From: Flexistipes sp.
GTDB taxonomy: Bacteria; Chrysiogenota; Deferribacteres; Deferribacterales; Flexistipitaceae
Assembly: GCF_036172515.1 (NCBI RefSeq)
Contig: NZ_JAXKVW010000016.1
Span: 1-61,398, forward strand
Direction of reading: 5' to 3'
DNA length: 61,398 nt
The translations under genes were made by a program, and so were the position numbers. Under the pieces are notes generated by a model. That model was not told the origin of the DNA and did not search any database. It was given only the letters and a program-made list of their open reading frames with translations. Below, in pieces: positions 33,309-42,250 of this stretch (position 1 is its first letter; the number at the start of each line of letters is the position of its first letter).

Positions 33309-33908
33309 ATGGATGATGTAGATATCAATATCGGCGGAAGAGTAAAAAAACTAAGAAATGACCGAAACCTTACCCTTCAGGATGTTGCAAATTTCACCGG
33401 CTTTTCTAAAGCATTAATTTCTCAGATAGAAAACAATGTGGTAATGCCTCCGATAAGTACATTATCCAAAATTGCAAAAGTGCTCAATGTGAAAATGACT
33501 TATTTTTTTGAAGAAGAAATCGATTACAGTGACTATTATATTGTTCGAAAGAATGAGCGTAAATTTGTTTTTAAAGAAGGGGCAAAGCACGGTTACTTAT
33601 ACGAAGAGCTGGCTCATATAAAAAATAACGATATATTTGAGACCTTTATTGTAACGATAAAGCCCGGTACGAGTGAAAAGAAGCTGTTCAGTCATGAGGG
33701 CTATGAGTTTATGTTTCTTTCTGAGGGGGGTATAAGTCTTTATCTAAATAATGAAAAAATTATCCTTAAAGAAGGGGATTCCATAGCTTTTAACTCAAAA
33801 ATACCCCACTATGCAGAAAGTATTTCAGGAGATTCCTCGAAAATTTTAAGTGTAAGAATGAAGGGGCAGGATATTAAAGAAGTCATAAGAAAAGCAGCTA
33901 AAGCTTAG
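33309..33908 (+). CDS. XRE-cupin transcriptional regulator
   Basis: The product from ATG 33309 (AGGTG upstream) is ~199 aa; an upstream TTG at 33201 would add 36 residues not typical of the family. Residues ~8-62 are an XRE helix-turn-helix (LQDVANFTGFSKALISQIEN) and the C-terminal half is a small cupin barrel with SHEGYEFMFLSEG and LKEGDSIAFNSKIPHYAES. Regulators of this type sense small metabolites via the cupin. A paralogue of the same architecture lies at 35543, with the carbonic-anhydrase-like and kinase-like genes between them. Confidence 0.85.
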   Translation: MDDVDINIGGRVKKLRNDRNLTLQDVANFTGFSKALISQIENNVVMPPISTLSKIAKVLNVKMTYFFEEEIDYSDYYIVRKNERKFVFKEGAKHGYLYEELAHIKNNDIFETFIVTIKPGTSEKKLFSHEGYEFMFLSEGGISLYLNNEKIILKEGDSIAFNSKIPHYAESISGDSSKILSVRMKGQDIKEVIRKAAKA

Positions 33909-33936
33909 TTGTCTGCCTGTCTTACAGCAGCGTTTT

Positions 33937-34461
33937 TCAGGTATTTTCAAGGTTTAAATAAATTTCTTTATATTGTGTGTATCTTAATGCATTAGCTTTT
34001 ATGTCGGAAATTTCTTTTTCACTAAGCTCTCTTGCAACCTTTGCCGGACTTCCTTTTATAAGGGTATTTTTTGGATATTTTTTCCCGGGGGGCAGCAGAG
34101 AGCCGGCTGCAACCAGGTTGTTACCCTCAAGAACAACTCCGTCGAGAATTATTGCACCTATTCCCACCAGGACGCTATTTCCTATGGTACAACCGTGTAA
34201 TGTTGCATTATGACCTACTGAGACATAATTTCCCAAATTTGTTGCATGCTTATCTTTTGTTACATGGATTACTGTACCGTCCTGGATATTGCAACATTCT
34301 CCAATGGTTATGCTTTCCACATCTGCTCTGATAACAACATTATACCAAATGCTCGTATGTTCACCGATTTTTAAATCACCAAGTAAAACAGAATTGTCTG
34401 CAGTAAAAACCGTTTCTGGTAAAAGCAAATTTTTTTTCAGTCTTTTATAAACATTTTCCAT
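33937..34461 (-). CDS. Gamma-carbonic-anhydrase-like hexapeptide-repeat protein
   Basis: The 174-aa product is a left-handed beta-helix of hexapeptide repeats (IGEHTSIWYNVVIRADVESI through VLVGIGAIILDGVV) with three histidines, in VIHV, VGHNA and TLHG, at the positions that hold the zinc in gamma-class enzymes such as YrdA, PaaY and CamH. It ends with a C-terminal helix (ELSEKEISDIKANALRY). Whether it is an active carbonic anhydrase or an acyl-related homologue cannot be told. It lies four bases downstream of the kinase-like gene in the same operon. Confidence 0.85.
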   Translation of the reverse strand: MENVYKRLKKNLLLPETVFTADNSVLLGDLKIGEHTSIWYNVVIRADVESITIGECCNIQDGTVIHVTKDKHATNLGNYVSVGHNATLHGCTIGNSVLVGIGAIILDGVVLEGNNLVAAGSLLPPGKKYPKNTLIKGSPAKVARELSEKEISDIKANALRYTQYKEIYLNLENT

Positions 34462-34464
34462 TTT

Positions 34465-35496
34465 TTATCCTTTTATTTTTAGTTTTATTGCCAAAGCTGC
34501 CTGATCGCCGCTGTAGGTATCAGTGGAAATTAAAGCGTCCATTTTGCTTAAACTGTACTTTACGAATTCAAATTTTGTCAAACCACTTGCTTCTGCTGAT
34601 GAAAATTTCTTCTTTTCTCTGTCTTCAGCTTCTTCGTCAATAAAAGGAAGGAAAGCATCTTTTAATCTTTCTGAGACTGAATTGCTGCTGACTTGAATGT
34701 TCAGATAGTTTTTTTCAACAACGGTTTTCAGTACAATTTCCCCGTTTTCGGAATAAGAAATAATGTGTTCAATAATATCTGAAAGTACTTTGCCTAAAAC
34801 TCTCTCATCAGCGTAAGCTTCCGGGAGATTATCATGGATATTTTCTTTGAATGAAATATTCTCACATCTTTTCGTTAATCCTTTGGCAATAGATGAAACT
34901 GCCTGTAATACATGTGAGATATCACAATAATCAGAAGACAGGGACGTTAAAGTGTATTTATCTGTGCTAATGTGAATTATATTGTCAATCAGGCATAGCA
35001 GTTTCCTGCTGGAATTGTGTATGATATAAATTATTTCTTTTAACTCATTTTTATCAATTTTATATTCTTCGTTCAGCATAATTGAGGAGAAACCTATCAC
35101 TGAGTTTAGGGGATTTCTGAGCTCATGAGCCATAATTGAAAAAAGATTCTCTTGCTCCGTTGTTAAACTATTCTGTCTGTGGTTGAGCTCGGATGATTGT
35201 TCCTTCTCTTTTTTTAAAATTTTATTTTCCTTTTGCAGTTCATAAATATACCGTTCATCTTCACTTATTCTTTTATGATAGTTAGATAAACACTTTTGGG
35301 TTTCTGTTTTCATGTAGTGCAGTTTTTTTGCGCAAACAGCCGTTGTAAACAAAAACTGGGCGGTGAGAAATGCCAGATACAAGGGAAATAATTGATTATT
35401 GATTAAAAGAAATAGGATTAAAACTTCAAAAACTACTACGAATAAAAAGAACTTTGAGTTGATAAAAGTTAACTTATTTCCTTGACTTTTTTCCAT
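34465..35496 (-). CDS. Membrane histidine kinase with degenerate ATPase domain
   Basis: Taken from ATG 35496 (a TTG at 35523 is also in frame), the ~343-aa protein has two membrane segments (about residues 16-60), a coiled coil, and a HisKA motif MAHELRNPLNSVIGFS with the phospho-accepting histidine. The HATPase part is eroded: the N-box reads SDIIEHIISYS with no asparagine, the DxGxG position reads SSNSVS, and the GxGLGL loop reads AEASGLTKF. It probably cannot bind ATP and may be a pseudokinase. No response regulator is adjacent. It diverges from the XRE-cupin gene at 35543. Confidence 0.78.
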   Translation of the reverse strand: MEKSQGNKLTFINSKFFLFVVVFEVLILFLLINNQLFPLYLAFLTAQFLFTTAVCAKKLHYMKTETQKCLSNYHKRISEDERYIYELQKENKILKKEKEQSSELNHRQNSLTTEQENLFSIMAHELRNPLNSVIGFSSIMLNEEYKIDKNELKEIIYIIHNSSRKLLCLIDNIIHISTDKYTLTSLSSDYCDISHVLQAVSSIAKGLTKRCENISFKENIHDNLPEAYADERVLGKVLSDIIEHIISYSENGEIVLKTVVEKNYLNIQVSSNSVSERLKDAFLPFIDEEAEDREKKKFSSAEASGLTKFEFVKYSLSKMDALISTDTYSGDQAALAIKLKIKG

Positions 35497-35542
35497 ATTT
35501 TTAATATATAATTTAAACAACAAATGTTTGCAAGGAGATAAA

Positions 35543-36079
35543 ATGAGTTATGGGTCAAAATTAAGGGAAATGCGGAAGAAACTGGGGATGACACTGGAGG
35601 ATATTTCACAGAAAACCGGTTTCACAAAAAGTTTTATAAGCCAGATAGAAAATGGCAAGAACTCACCTTCAATCTCCTCTCTGAAGAAGATCTGCTATGC
35701 TTTGGGAACGACTATAAGCGAGCTTTTTGAAGATGAGAGAAATATTGTTCACACTTTTGATAAAAAGGATTATAAAGTTCTCAAAAATAAAACCATGAGT
35801 ATCACCTTCTTTGCAAATAAAATGATTAACAGAAAGATGGAACCATTGCTAATCGAGATTGATCCGTATTCGGAAACGGGAACGGATTTTTACCGGCATA
35901 CCGGTGAAGAGTTCGGCTATGTTTTTGAAGGCACTATGACAGTTGTTATCGGAAATGAGGAGCATGTCTTGTCAGAAGGAGATGCAATATATTTCAGTTC
36001 CAACCTTCCCCATAAGTTAAAAAACAAAACAGACCGTATGACTAGGGCTTTCTGGGTTGGAACTCCCCCAAGCTTCTGA
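35543..36079 (+). CDS. XRE-cupin transcriptional regulator (second copy)
   Basis: ATG 35543 follows AAGGAG. The 178-aa product has an XRE domain (LEDISQKTGFTKSFISQIEN, residues ~15-35) and a C-terminal cupin with YRHTGEEFGYVFEG and LSEGDAIYFSSNLPHKLKN. It is a typical PuuR/SutR-type regulator. The start is 46 bases from the divergent kinase-like gene, so it may control that operon. The domain order matches the protein at 33309, suggesting duplication. Confidence 0.87.
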   Translation: MSYGSKLREMRKKLGMTLEDISQKTGFTKSFISQIENGKNSPSISSLKKICYALGTTISELFEDERNIVHTFDKKDYKVLKNKTMSITFFANKMINRKMEPLLIEIDPYSETGTDFYRHTGEEFGYVFEGTMTVVIGNEEHVLSEGDAIYFSSNLPHKLKNKTDRMTRAFWVGTPPSF

Positions 36080-36376
36080 TTTATCTGCCAAACTGCAGCA
36101 GGCCCGCATAATGTAATGTGTGGTTTAATTTGTGGTAGTTAAAGGTATTTGATGTACTTGAGGTATTTAATTTAAGGCAGTTGAATTTTATTTCGCCGCT
36201 TAATCTTTTATTTATGGTGGAGTGCTAACCGCTTTCACCAAAAACAAATACACCCCCCAACATTTATCTTTACCTTTTCCTCTACCTCTACCTCTACCTC
36301 TACCTCTACTTCACTCTCTCCCCAATAAACAGCCACGGCTTTTTTTAAAACAATAGGTTTGAAAATAAATAGAAAC
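36080..36376. other. Gap with CTCTAC tandem repeats
   Basis: About 300 bases without a gene. A hexanucleotide array of roughly five CTCTAC units lies at about 36280-36309, within a longer pyrimidine-rich stretch starting near 36250. The promoter of the pan operon follows. Confidence 0.6.
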
Positions 36377-36405
36377 TTGACATTTCAATTATATGCGTAT
36401 ATTTA
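36377..36405 (+). promoter_or_regulatory. Promoter of the panBCD operon
   Basis: TTGACA (36377-36382), a 17-base spacer and TATTTA (36400-36405) form a strong sigma-70 type promoter. Transcription would start near 36412, giving a ~125-base leader before the panB GTG. Confidence 0.7.
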
Positions 36406-36443
36406 AATGTGGATATTTTAAATACGCTTGGATCCCGGCGGGA

Positions 36444-36526
36444 CCGAGACGGCTTGATAAAAGATAATATGTATTCTATATATAGATACTGAGCCTCTCG
36501 GTTTTGCCGGGGGGCTCTTTTTTTTT
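36444..36526 (+). promoter_or_regulatory. Attenuator-like leader before panB
   Basis: GAGCCTCTCGG (36491-36501) pairs with CCGGGGGGCTC (36507-36517) and is followed by nine T (36518-36526), an intrinsic terminator placed just before the panB ribosome binding site. Upstream, CCGAGACGGC (36444-36453) is complementary to GCCTCTCGG of the terminator's 5' arm (nine pairs, one bulge), so it could form a competing antiterminator. The ligand or trigger is unknown; the arrangement suggests premature termination control of pantothenate synthesis. Confidence 0.65.
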
Positions 36527-36536
36527 GGAGGTATGT

Positions 36537-37358
36537 GTGAGCAAATATTCTGAGGTTAAAAAAATTACCGTTTCCCATTTTAAGAAAATGAAAGCTGAAG
36601 GGGAGAAAATCTCCTGCTTAACCGGGTATGACTATACATCTGCAAAGATTCTTGATGAAGCAGGCATCGATCTGGTCCTTGTGGGTGACTCCCTCGGGAT
36701 GGTTATGAACGGGTATGAAAATACACTGCCAGTAACAGTCGATGAAATCATATATCATACAAAAGCCGTTAAAAGAGGATTGAAAAGAGCTTTTTTAGTG
36801 GCGGACATGCCTTTCGGTACCTATCATTCAAATATTGATGATGCTGTTAAAAACTGTGTGGATGTTATAAAAACTTCCGGTGCAGAAGCCGTAAAATTGG
36901 AAGGAGGAAGGGAGATAATCCCTATAATCGAAAAACTTACATCTTCCGGAATAAACGTAATGGGTCATCTGGGCCTTATGCCTCAGCATGTTCATACAAT
37001 GGGTGGTTTTAAGGTGCAGGGTAAAAACGGATATGAAAGTATCCTTCAGGATGCCATTGCACTCCAGGAAGCAGGTGTATTCTCCATTGTGCTGGAAGGT
37101 ATTATCGATTCAGCGGCTGAGGAAATCACAAAAAATGTGGATGTACCGACAATCGGAATTGGCGCAGGCAAATATTGCGACGGTCAGATACTCGTTTATC
37201 ATGATGTTTTCGGAATGTTTGATGATTTTGTGCCCAAATTTGTGAAAAAATATGCAGATACCAAATCTGTTTTACTTGATGCGGCTAAGCAATATATAAA
37301 AGAAGTGAAAAGTTCAGATTTTCCCGATGACGAACATTCTTTTAAGGCTAAAAAATGA
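36537..37358 (+). CDS. panB: Ketopantoate hydroxymethyltransferase
   Basis: The 273-aa product starts at GTG 36537 with GGAGG five bases upstream; the frame opens earlier but crosses the terminator. It shows ISCLTGYDYTSAKILDEAGI, LVGDSLGMV, DMPFGTYH and VKLEGG motifs and GIGAGKYCDGQILVYHD near the C-terminus, all PanB signatures. It transfers a hydroxymethyl group from methylene-tetrahydrofolate to ketoisovalerate, the first pantothenate step. Its stop overlaps panC by four bases (ATGA). Confidence 0.96.
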   Translation: MSKYSEVKKITVSHFKKMKAEGEKISCLTGYDYTSAKILDEAGIDLVLVGDSLGMVMNGYENTLPVTVDEIIYHTKAVKRGLKRAFLVADMPFGTYHSNIDDAVKNCVDVIKTSGAEAVKLEGGREIIPIIEKLTSSGINVMGHLGLMPQHVHTMGGFKVQGKNGYESILQDAIALQEAGVFSIVLEGIIDSAAEEITKNVDVPTIGIGAGKYCDGQILVYHDVFGMFDDFVPKFVKKYADTKSVLLDAAKQYIKEVKSSDFPDDEHSFKAKK

Positions 37359-38200
37359 AAATACTGCATAAAATAAAAGATGTCAGAAATTTTGTAAAAG
37401 AAGAGAAAGGAAAAAATAAATCAATAGGGCTGGTTCCAACGATGGGATTTTTGCATCAGGGACATCTTGAATTGGTTAATAAATCTTTGGCTGATAATGA
37501 TATTACAGTTGTTAGTATTTTTGTTAATCCGGCACAGTTCGGTCCCAATGAGGATTTTGAAAGTTATCCCAGAGATTTTAACCGGGATGTTTCTCTACTT
37601 AAGGAAAAAGGTGTGGATTGTGTCTTTGCTCCGCCCGTTGATGAAATGTATCCGGAAAATTTTGCTACCAAGGTCGTTGTCAGAGGGCTCACGGAGACTC
37701 TTTGTGGCGCCAAACGTCCGGGTCACTTTGAAGGTGTGGCCACAGTTGTTACCAAACTTTTGAATATTAACGATGCTGACAGAGCATATTTTGGCAAGAA
37801 AGATTATCAGCAGTTGAAAGTAATTGAGCAGTTTGTAAAAGATTTAAACATAAACACAAAAATCAAAGGTATCACCATTGTCAGAGAAAAAGACGGTCTG
37901 GCGGTAAGTTCAAGAAACATTTATCTGTCCGACGATGAAAGAAAGTCGGCACTGTCCCTGGTAAAATCTTTTGATGTCGTGCAGAACCTCCTTGATGAAG
38001 GTGAAAGGGATGCTGATGTTATCAGAGAAAGGGTAATTGATTTTATCTCAGGTTTTAGAAATACGAATATTGACTATGTTTCCATTGTGGATCCTGAAAC
38101 ACTTGAATATAAAGGATTGATAAAAGATAAATTTTTGCTGGCATTGGCTGTTTATGTAGGAAAAGCAAGGCTAATAGATAATAAAATATTTGAGGTGTAA
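37355..38200 (+). CDS. panC: Pantothenate synthetase
   Basis: The 281-aa product has [16 protein letters not shown], the HIGH-type ATP motif of Pan[19 protein letters not shown], the [11 protein letters not shown] segment and GLAVSSRN(IY)LS. It joins pantoate and beta-alanine using ATP. It overlaps panB by four bases and is followed by panD. Confidence 0.97.
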   Translation: MKILHKIKDVRNFVKEEKGKNKSIGLVPTMGFLHQGHLELVNKSLADNDITVVSIFVNPAQFGPNEDFESYPRDFNRDVSLLKEKGVDCVFAPPVDEMYPENFATKVVVRGLTETLCGAKRPGHFEGVATVVTKLLNINDADRAYFGKKDYQQLKVIEQFVKDLNINTKIKGITIVREKDGLAVSSRNIYLSDDERKSALSLVKSFDVVQNLLDEGERDADVIRERVIDFISGFRNTNIDYVSIVDPETLEYKGLIKDKFLLALAVYVGKARLIDNKIFEV

Positions 38201-38201
38201 T

Positions 38202-38570
38202 ATGCTGAGAGAAATGTTTAAGTCAAAGATTCACAGAGCAACAGTTACAGATGCAGACCTTAACTATGAGGGCAGTATAACCATCGATAAAGATTTGATG
38301 GATGCAGCCGGCATCTATACTTATGAAAAGGTCGAAATTTACAATATCAATAACGGAGCAAGGTTTGCCACTTATACTATTGACGGTGAAAGAGGAAGTG
38401 GTGAAATATGTCTCAACGGTGCCGCTGCCAGACATGTTCAGAAGGGCGACCTCGTTATAATTGCTTCGTATGCAATGTATAATGAAGAAGAACTTGAAAA
38501 TTATGAGCCTGTTGTCATTCAGGTTGATGAGTTTAACACGCCGAAAAATACCCAGACTGCTTCTGTCTGA
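38202..38570 (+). CDS. panD: Aspartate 1-decarboxylase
   Basis: ATG 38202 follows GAGGTG. The 122-aa pro-enzyme contains YEGSITID, where cleavage between G and S generates the pyruvoyl group, and [10 protein letters not shown] and [12 protein letters not shown]. It supplies beta-alanine for PanC. The gene completes panBCD, and its TGA stop is the first base of a perfect terminator hairpin. Confidence 0.97.
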   Translation: MLREMFKSKIHRATVTDADLNYEGSITIDKDLMDAAGIYTYEKVEIYNINNGARFATYTIDGERGSGEICLNGAAARHVQKGDLVIIASYAMYNEEELENYEPVVIQVDEFNTPKNTQTASV

Positions 38571-38601
38571 ACAAAGAACAGGGGATTCCCTGTTCTTTGT
38601 T
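38570..38601 (+). terminator. Terminator of panBCD
   Basis: AACAAAGAACAGGG (38570-38583) and CCCTGTTCTTTGTT (38588-38601) are perfect 14-base arms around a GATT loop. The hairpin overlaps the last base of the panD stop. The T-run is weak (TTTGTTTG), so the structure may serve mainly to stabilise the 3' end. Confidence 0.75.
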
Positions 38602-39183
38602 TGAATATTATCTGAAGGTTTTCAATAATACAGGAAGCACGGCTTTAGCCGTGCCAAAGTAGTTTTGCAAAGTTATCATTGCGGTCATGGCGGCGCTGAA
38701 GCGCCACTTCCAAAAGATAAGTATTCCCTTTTGGATTTGTTACTTTTTTGATTGCAAATTGGTATAAGGCAGATGATAGACACATTTAGATACTTGTCAC
38801 CTCGATTGAAGCGGAGAGGTCTCATTGTCAAACAACGCTATATATCTCTCGACTCCACTCCGTTCCGATCGAGATGGCATGATTTGGGTACTTAACATTC
38901 CGAGCGAAACATAGGGGAACCTGTATTTCTTCCTATATGCTAATAATTTCTGCGTCTATGCTTGGTTGATTTGGGCATTCAACGTTGAACATTGAATTCA
39001 TTACGTTATGTAAAATAACCAGTATCTAAAGTTGTGTGCGCGGTTGCCATCTCTAATACCCCTACTACCCATAATACCCATACCACCCATAATACCCATA
39101 CCTCCACACAGAATAATTGAATTTTTTCACCGAATACTATAGACTTATAGTGAGATTACAACTTATCGGTAAAAGCGGAGCAT
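38602..39183. repeat. Gap filled with palindromes and short repeats
   Basis: About 580 bases without a gene. It holds GCACGGCT-TTAG-CCGTGC type hairpins (38630-38652 and GGCGCTGAAGCGCC near 38691-38706), REP-like units at 38794-38832 and 38850-38877 related to those at 32.9 kb, a GGGCATTCAACGTTGAACAT block similar to 41520-41552, and a TACCCATAA-type array at about 39054-39105. No coding sequence is evident. Confidence 0.65.
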
Positions 39184-41481
39184 ATGCAATCTGTCTCTAA
39201 TATTAAAAAGATTCTTAAAACTCTGGATTTAAGCAGTCAGGATTTGATAAATAATCCGAAAAAATATTTTACTCATTTGGCTGAGGAATTAAAAAAGGTT
39301 TCGCCTCTTTTGGCCGGCAAATTAAATGATATTCTGAATAATGAAAATCCCGATATTTTGTCTCTTGAAAAAATTATTCAGGAAGTAAATATCCTGGTTT
39401 CCAGTAACAAGTCCATAAGAGACAGTTTTCAAAAACTGACAATAAGTATAGAAAATATAGACGGAGTAGGCCCGAAAACGGCATCTTCTCTGAAAAAAAA
39501 CGGTATAGAGACACTGCAGGATGTTATCCTTCATTTTCCGTACAAATATGAGCTCGTTGATACCGATTTGAAGTCAGAAAAGCTTTTCATTACAGGTGTG
39601 TTGTCTTCCAAAAATGTTATAAAAACAAAATATGGAAAAAGAATATTTCAGGCTGTATTCAAATGTGACGACGGGTATTATTACGGCATATGGTTTAACT
39701 TTTCCAGAAAATATCCGGATCCTGTACTTTCAATCGGAAAAGAATATTCTCTTTATGGTAAATATACAAATTTTAACGGTAAGCCCTCTGTTATTCATCC
39801 TGTCTTTGTGGATAAAAGTGACCGGGGACAGGTGAAAACATATTACAGTTTACCGGGGAATGTTAAGAATCAATCGTTTGTAAAAATTGTACGCAGAGCA
39901 TTTACTTACACCGGAAGCGATATTGTTGAAACACTTCCTGAGAAAATTATAGCAAAATATGATTTTCCGGATATAAAGAATGCGCTTCACACAATCCATT
40001 TTCCTGAAAAGGCAAAAGATATAACTCTGTTAAATGAAAACCGTCATCCGGCATTTATACGGTTTGTGTATGAAGAGTTGTTTTATCTTCAACTGGGGCT
40101 CCTTATAAAAAAATCCAATTATAACAAAATATACGGAATAAAATATGATGTAAAACAGGAATATCTTGATGACATAAAAAAATATATTCCGTTCAAGCTG
40201 ACTACTGCCCAAAGGCGGGTTTTGGCAGATATCTTTAATGACATGAAATCAGAGCATCAGATGAACAGGCTGCTGCAGGGTGATGTGGGAAGCGGGAAAA
40301 CTATTGTTGCTTTTATCGCCGCTCTTGTTGCTGTGAAAAACGGTTACCAGGTTGCTATTATTGCACCCACTGAAGTTCTTGCCGAGCAGCATTTTATAAA
40401 TCTTATCCATTTTTTGAAAAATGATTACGCAGTATCACTGTTAACAGGCTCAACTCCGAAAAATGAAAAACAGAATGATATGGTAAATATCAAAGATGGG
40501 AATGTTGATTTTGTTGTGGGAACCCACGCCGTTATCCGGGATGACGTGGAATTCAAAAATCTGGGCTTTGCAATAATCGACGAGCAGCACAGGTTTGGTG
40601 TGTTACAGAGGAAAAACCTTGTGGATAAAGGGTATAACCCCGATATACTCCTGATGACGGCTACACCTATCCCCCGAACACTTGCGCTGACGTTTTACGG
40701 AGATCTCAATGTCTCCATTATTGATGAAATGCCTCCCGGCCGTTCCCCTGTTAAAACAAAAAGTTTCTCCGCTAATAATTTTGATAATGTCCTTGAGCTA
40801 ACTGAGAAAGAGCTGGAGAAAGGCAACAGAGCATACTTTATTTACCCCTTAATCGATGAGAGTGAAAAAATTGATTTAAAAGATGCAACCAAAAATTTTG
40901 AATACATTAGTTCGCGTTTTAGCGGTTACAATGTTGCACTTTTGCACGGAAGGATGAAAGCCTCTGAAAAAAACAGCCTTATGACTGAATTTAAAAACGG
41001 AAATATCGATGTACTCGTCTCAACCACAGTAGTAGAGGTTGGAGTGGATATACCGGATGCAACTGTCATGGTTATAGAAAATGCAGAACGTTTTGGTCTT
41101 TCCCAGTTACATCAGCTGAGGGGCAGGGTGGGCAGAAGCAATAAAAAATCGTACTGTTATCTTGTTTATTCGGATAAAATTTCAGATGACGGCAAAACAC
41201 GTCTTAATTCCATGGTATCCACAAATGACGGGTTTAAACTTTCGGAAGTGGATTTGGAAATACGGGGGCCGGGAGATTTTTTTGGTACCCGTCAGTCAGG
41301 GCTACCAGAGTTTAGATTTTCGAATATTGTCAGAGATGTCCCGATATTGAACAAAGCGCGGAACGATGCGGATAATATTCTGAAATATGACCCGTTTCTG
41401 GAAAAGCCGGAGCATATTGTTTTGAAAGAAATTTTACATTTCAGATGGAAGCAGGCTTTGGATTTAACGAACATTGGCTGA
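39184..41481 (+). CDS. recG: ATP-dependent DNA helicase RecG
   Basis: The 765-aa product starts at ATG 39184 behind GCGGAG. An N-terminal helical extension of ~95 residues precedes the wedge domain (IENIDGVGPKTASSLKKNGI), then helicase motifs GDVGSGKT (366-373), DEQH (466-469), TATPIPRTLAL, and the C-terminal HQLRGRVGRS and GPGDFFGTRQSG (TRG-type) segments. It remodels stalled forks and branched DNA. The extension makes it ~70 residues longer than the E. coli enzyme, as in several other phyla. Confidence 0.96.
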   Translation: MQSVSNIKKILKTLDLSSQDLINNPKKYFTHLAEELKKVSPLLAGKLNDILNNENPDILSLEKIIQEVNILVSSNKSIRDSFQKLTISIENIDGVGPKTASSLKKNGIETLQDVILHFPYKYELVDTDLKSEKLFITGVLSSKNVIKTKYGKRIFQAVFKCDDGYYYGIWFNFSRKYPDPVLSIGKEYSLYGKYTNFNGKPSVIHPVFVDKSDRGQVKTYYSLPGNVKNQSFVKIVRRAFTYTGSDIVETLPEKIIAKYDFPDIKNALHTIHFPEKAKDITLLNENRHPAFIRFVYEELFYLQLGLLIKKSNYNKIYGIKYDVKQEYLDDIKKYIPFKLTTAQRRVLADIFNDMKSEHQMNRLLQGDVGSGKTIVAFIAALVAVKNGYQVAIIAPTEVLAEQHFINLIHFLKNDYAVSLLTGSTPKNEKQNDMVNIKDGNVDFVVGTHAVIRDDVEFKNLGFAIIDEQHRFGVLQRKNLVDKGYNPDILLMTATPIPRTLALTFYGDLNVSIIDEMPPGRSPVKTKSFSANNFDNVLELTEKELEKGNRAYFIYPLIDESEKIDLKDATKNFEYISSRFSGYNVALLHGRMKASEKNSLMTEFKNGNIDVLVSTTVVEVGVDIPDATVMVIENAERFGLSQLHQLRGRVGRSNKKSYCYLVYSDKISDDGKTRLNSMVSTNDGFKLSEVDLEIRGPGDFFGTRQSGLPEFRFSNIVRDVPILNKARNDADNILKYDPFLEKPEHIVLKEILHFRWKQALDLTNIG

Positions 41482-41693
41482 ATTCCTGTGGTTGAGTAGT
41501 GTATTGGTGTATTGGTTGATTGGGCATTTGACATTGAACTTTGAACATTGAACCGACGTATCACACATTACGTGTCACGTTTTTACGCATCACGGCTTTT
41601 TAAATACAAAAATTTTGCGAGGCTGCCAGTTAAATGTGTTGATTAAGCATTCATGATATTATATAATTTAATAAAACATTCAGGAGGTCGCCG

Positions 41694-42239
41694 ATGCAGC
41701 TTTTAAAATTAACGGAAGAGCAACTGAAGAACATTTCCAGCGGAATCACCCTGCAGAGGGCAGAAAATTATGTGGGTAAATTTTACGAATGTGAAATTGA
41801 GGGAAACAGGTTGAGAGGAAAAATAAAAGGGAACCATGGAGTATATAATGTTGAACTGATAATTGATTCAGACCCACTTGATTTTAAATGTGACTGTTCA
41901 TCATCAAAGGAAATGTTTTGTAAGCACGCTGCTGCATTGGGCTTAACATATATTTATACACCCTGGGTTTTCACTACTGAAGAAGAGCTCGACAGAAATA
42001 AAATATCCACCACCGGAGAACTTCAATTTTATTTGAAATCAGTAAAGCTGAAGGATCTTGTGGATGAGTTAAAAAGATGCTGCATTGGAGTATCAGCACT
42101 GGCTGATTTGACGGGAATTTCACTTCAGCAGCTGTCCATGATTATCAAAGATGACCAGAACGGCAAAAACCATACATTGACCATTCCCCTTAAACTTTCC
42201 TGCCTTTATCTTATTGAAAGGGGTGTGGAGGCTGAATAA
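41694..42239 (+). CDS. SWIM zinc-finger protein
   Basis: ATG 41694 follows AGGAGG. The 181-aa protein has CDCSSSKEMFCKHAAAL, a SWIM zinc finger (CxC…CxH), around residue 65-80. SWIM domains bind DNA or proteins and often accompany SNF2 helicases. The C-terminal half contains an LADLTGISLQQLSMIIKD helix-turn-helix-like stretch. The gene is convergent with the helicase-exonuclease gene (11-base gap), so the two are neighbours but not co-transcribed. Confidence 0.75.
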   Translation: MQLLKLTEEQLKNISSGITLQRAENYVGKFYECEIEGNRLRGKIKGNHGVYNVELIIDSDPLDFKCDCSSSKEMFCKHAAALGLTYIYTPWVFTTEEELDRNKISTTGELQFYLKSVKLKDLVDELKRCCIGVSALADLTGISLQQLSMIIKDDQNGKNHTLTIPLKLSCLYLIERGVEAE

Positions 42240-42250
42240 TAATATTGTTT

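Noticed and set aside
36280-36309. CTCTAC tandem array as a CRISPR or functional repeat.
   Set aside because: Units are six bases with no spacers; this is a simple-sequence repeat.
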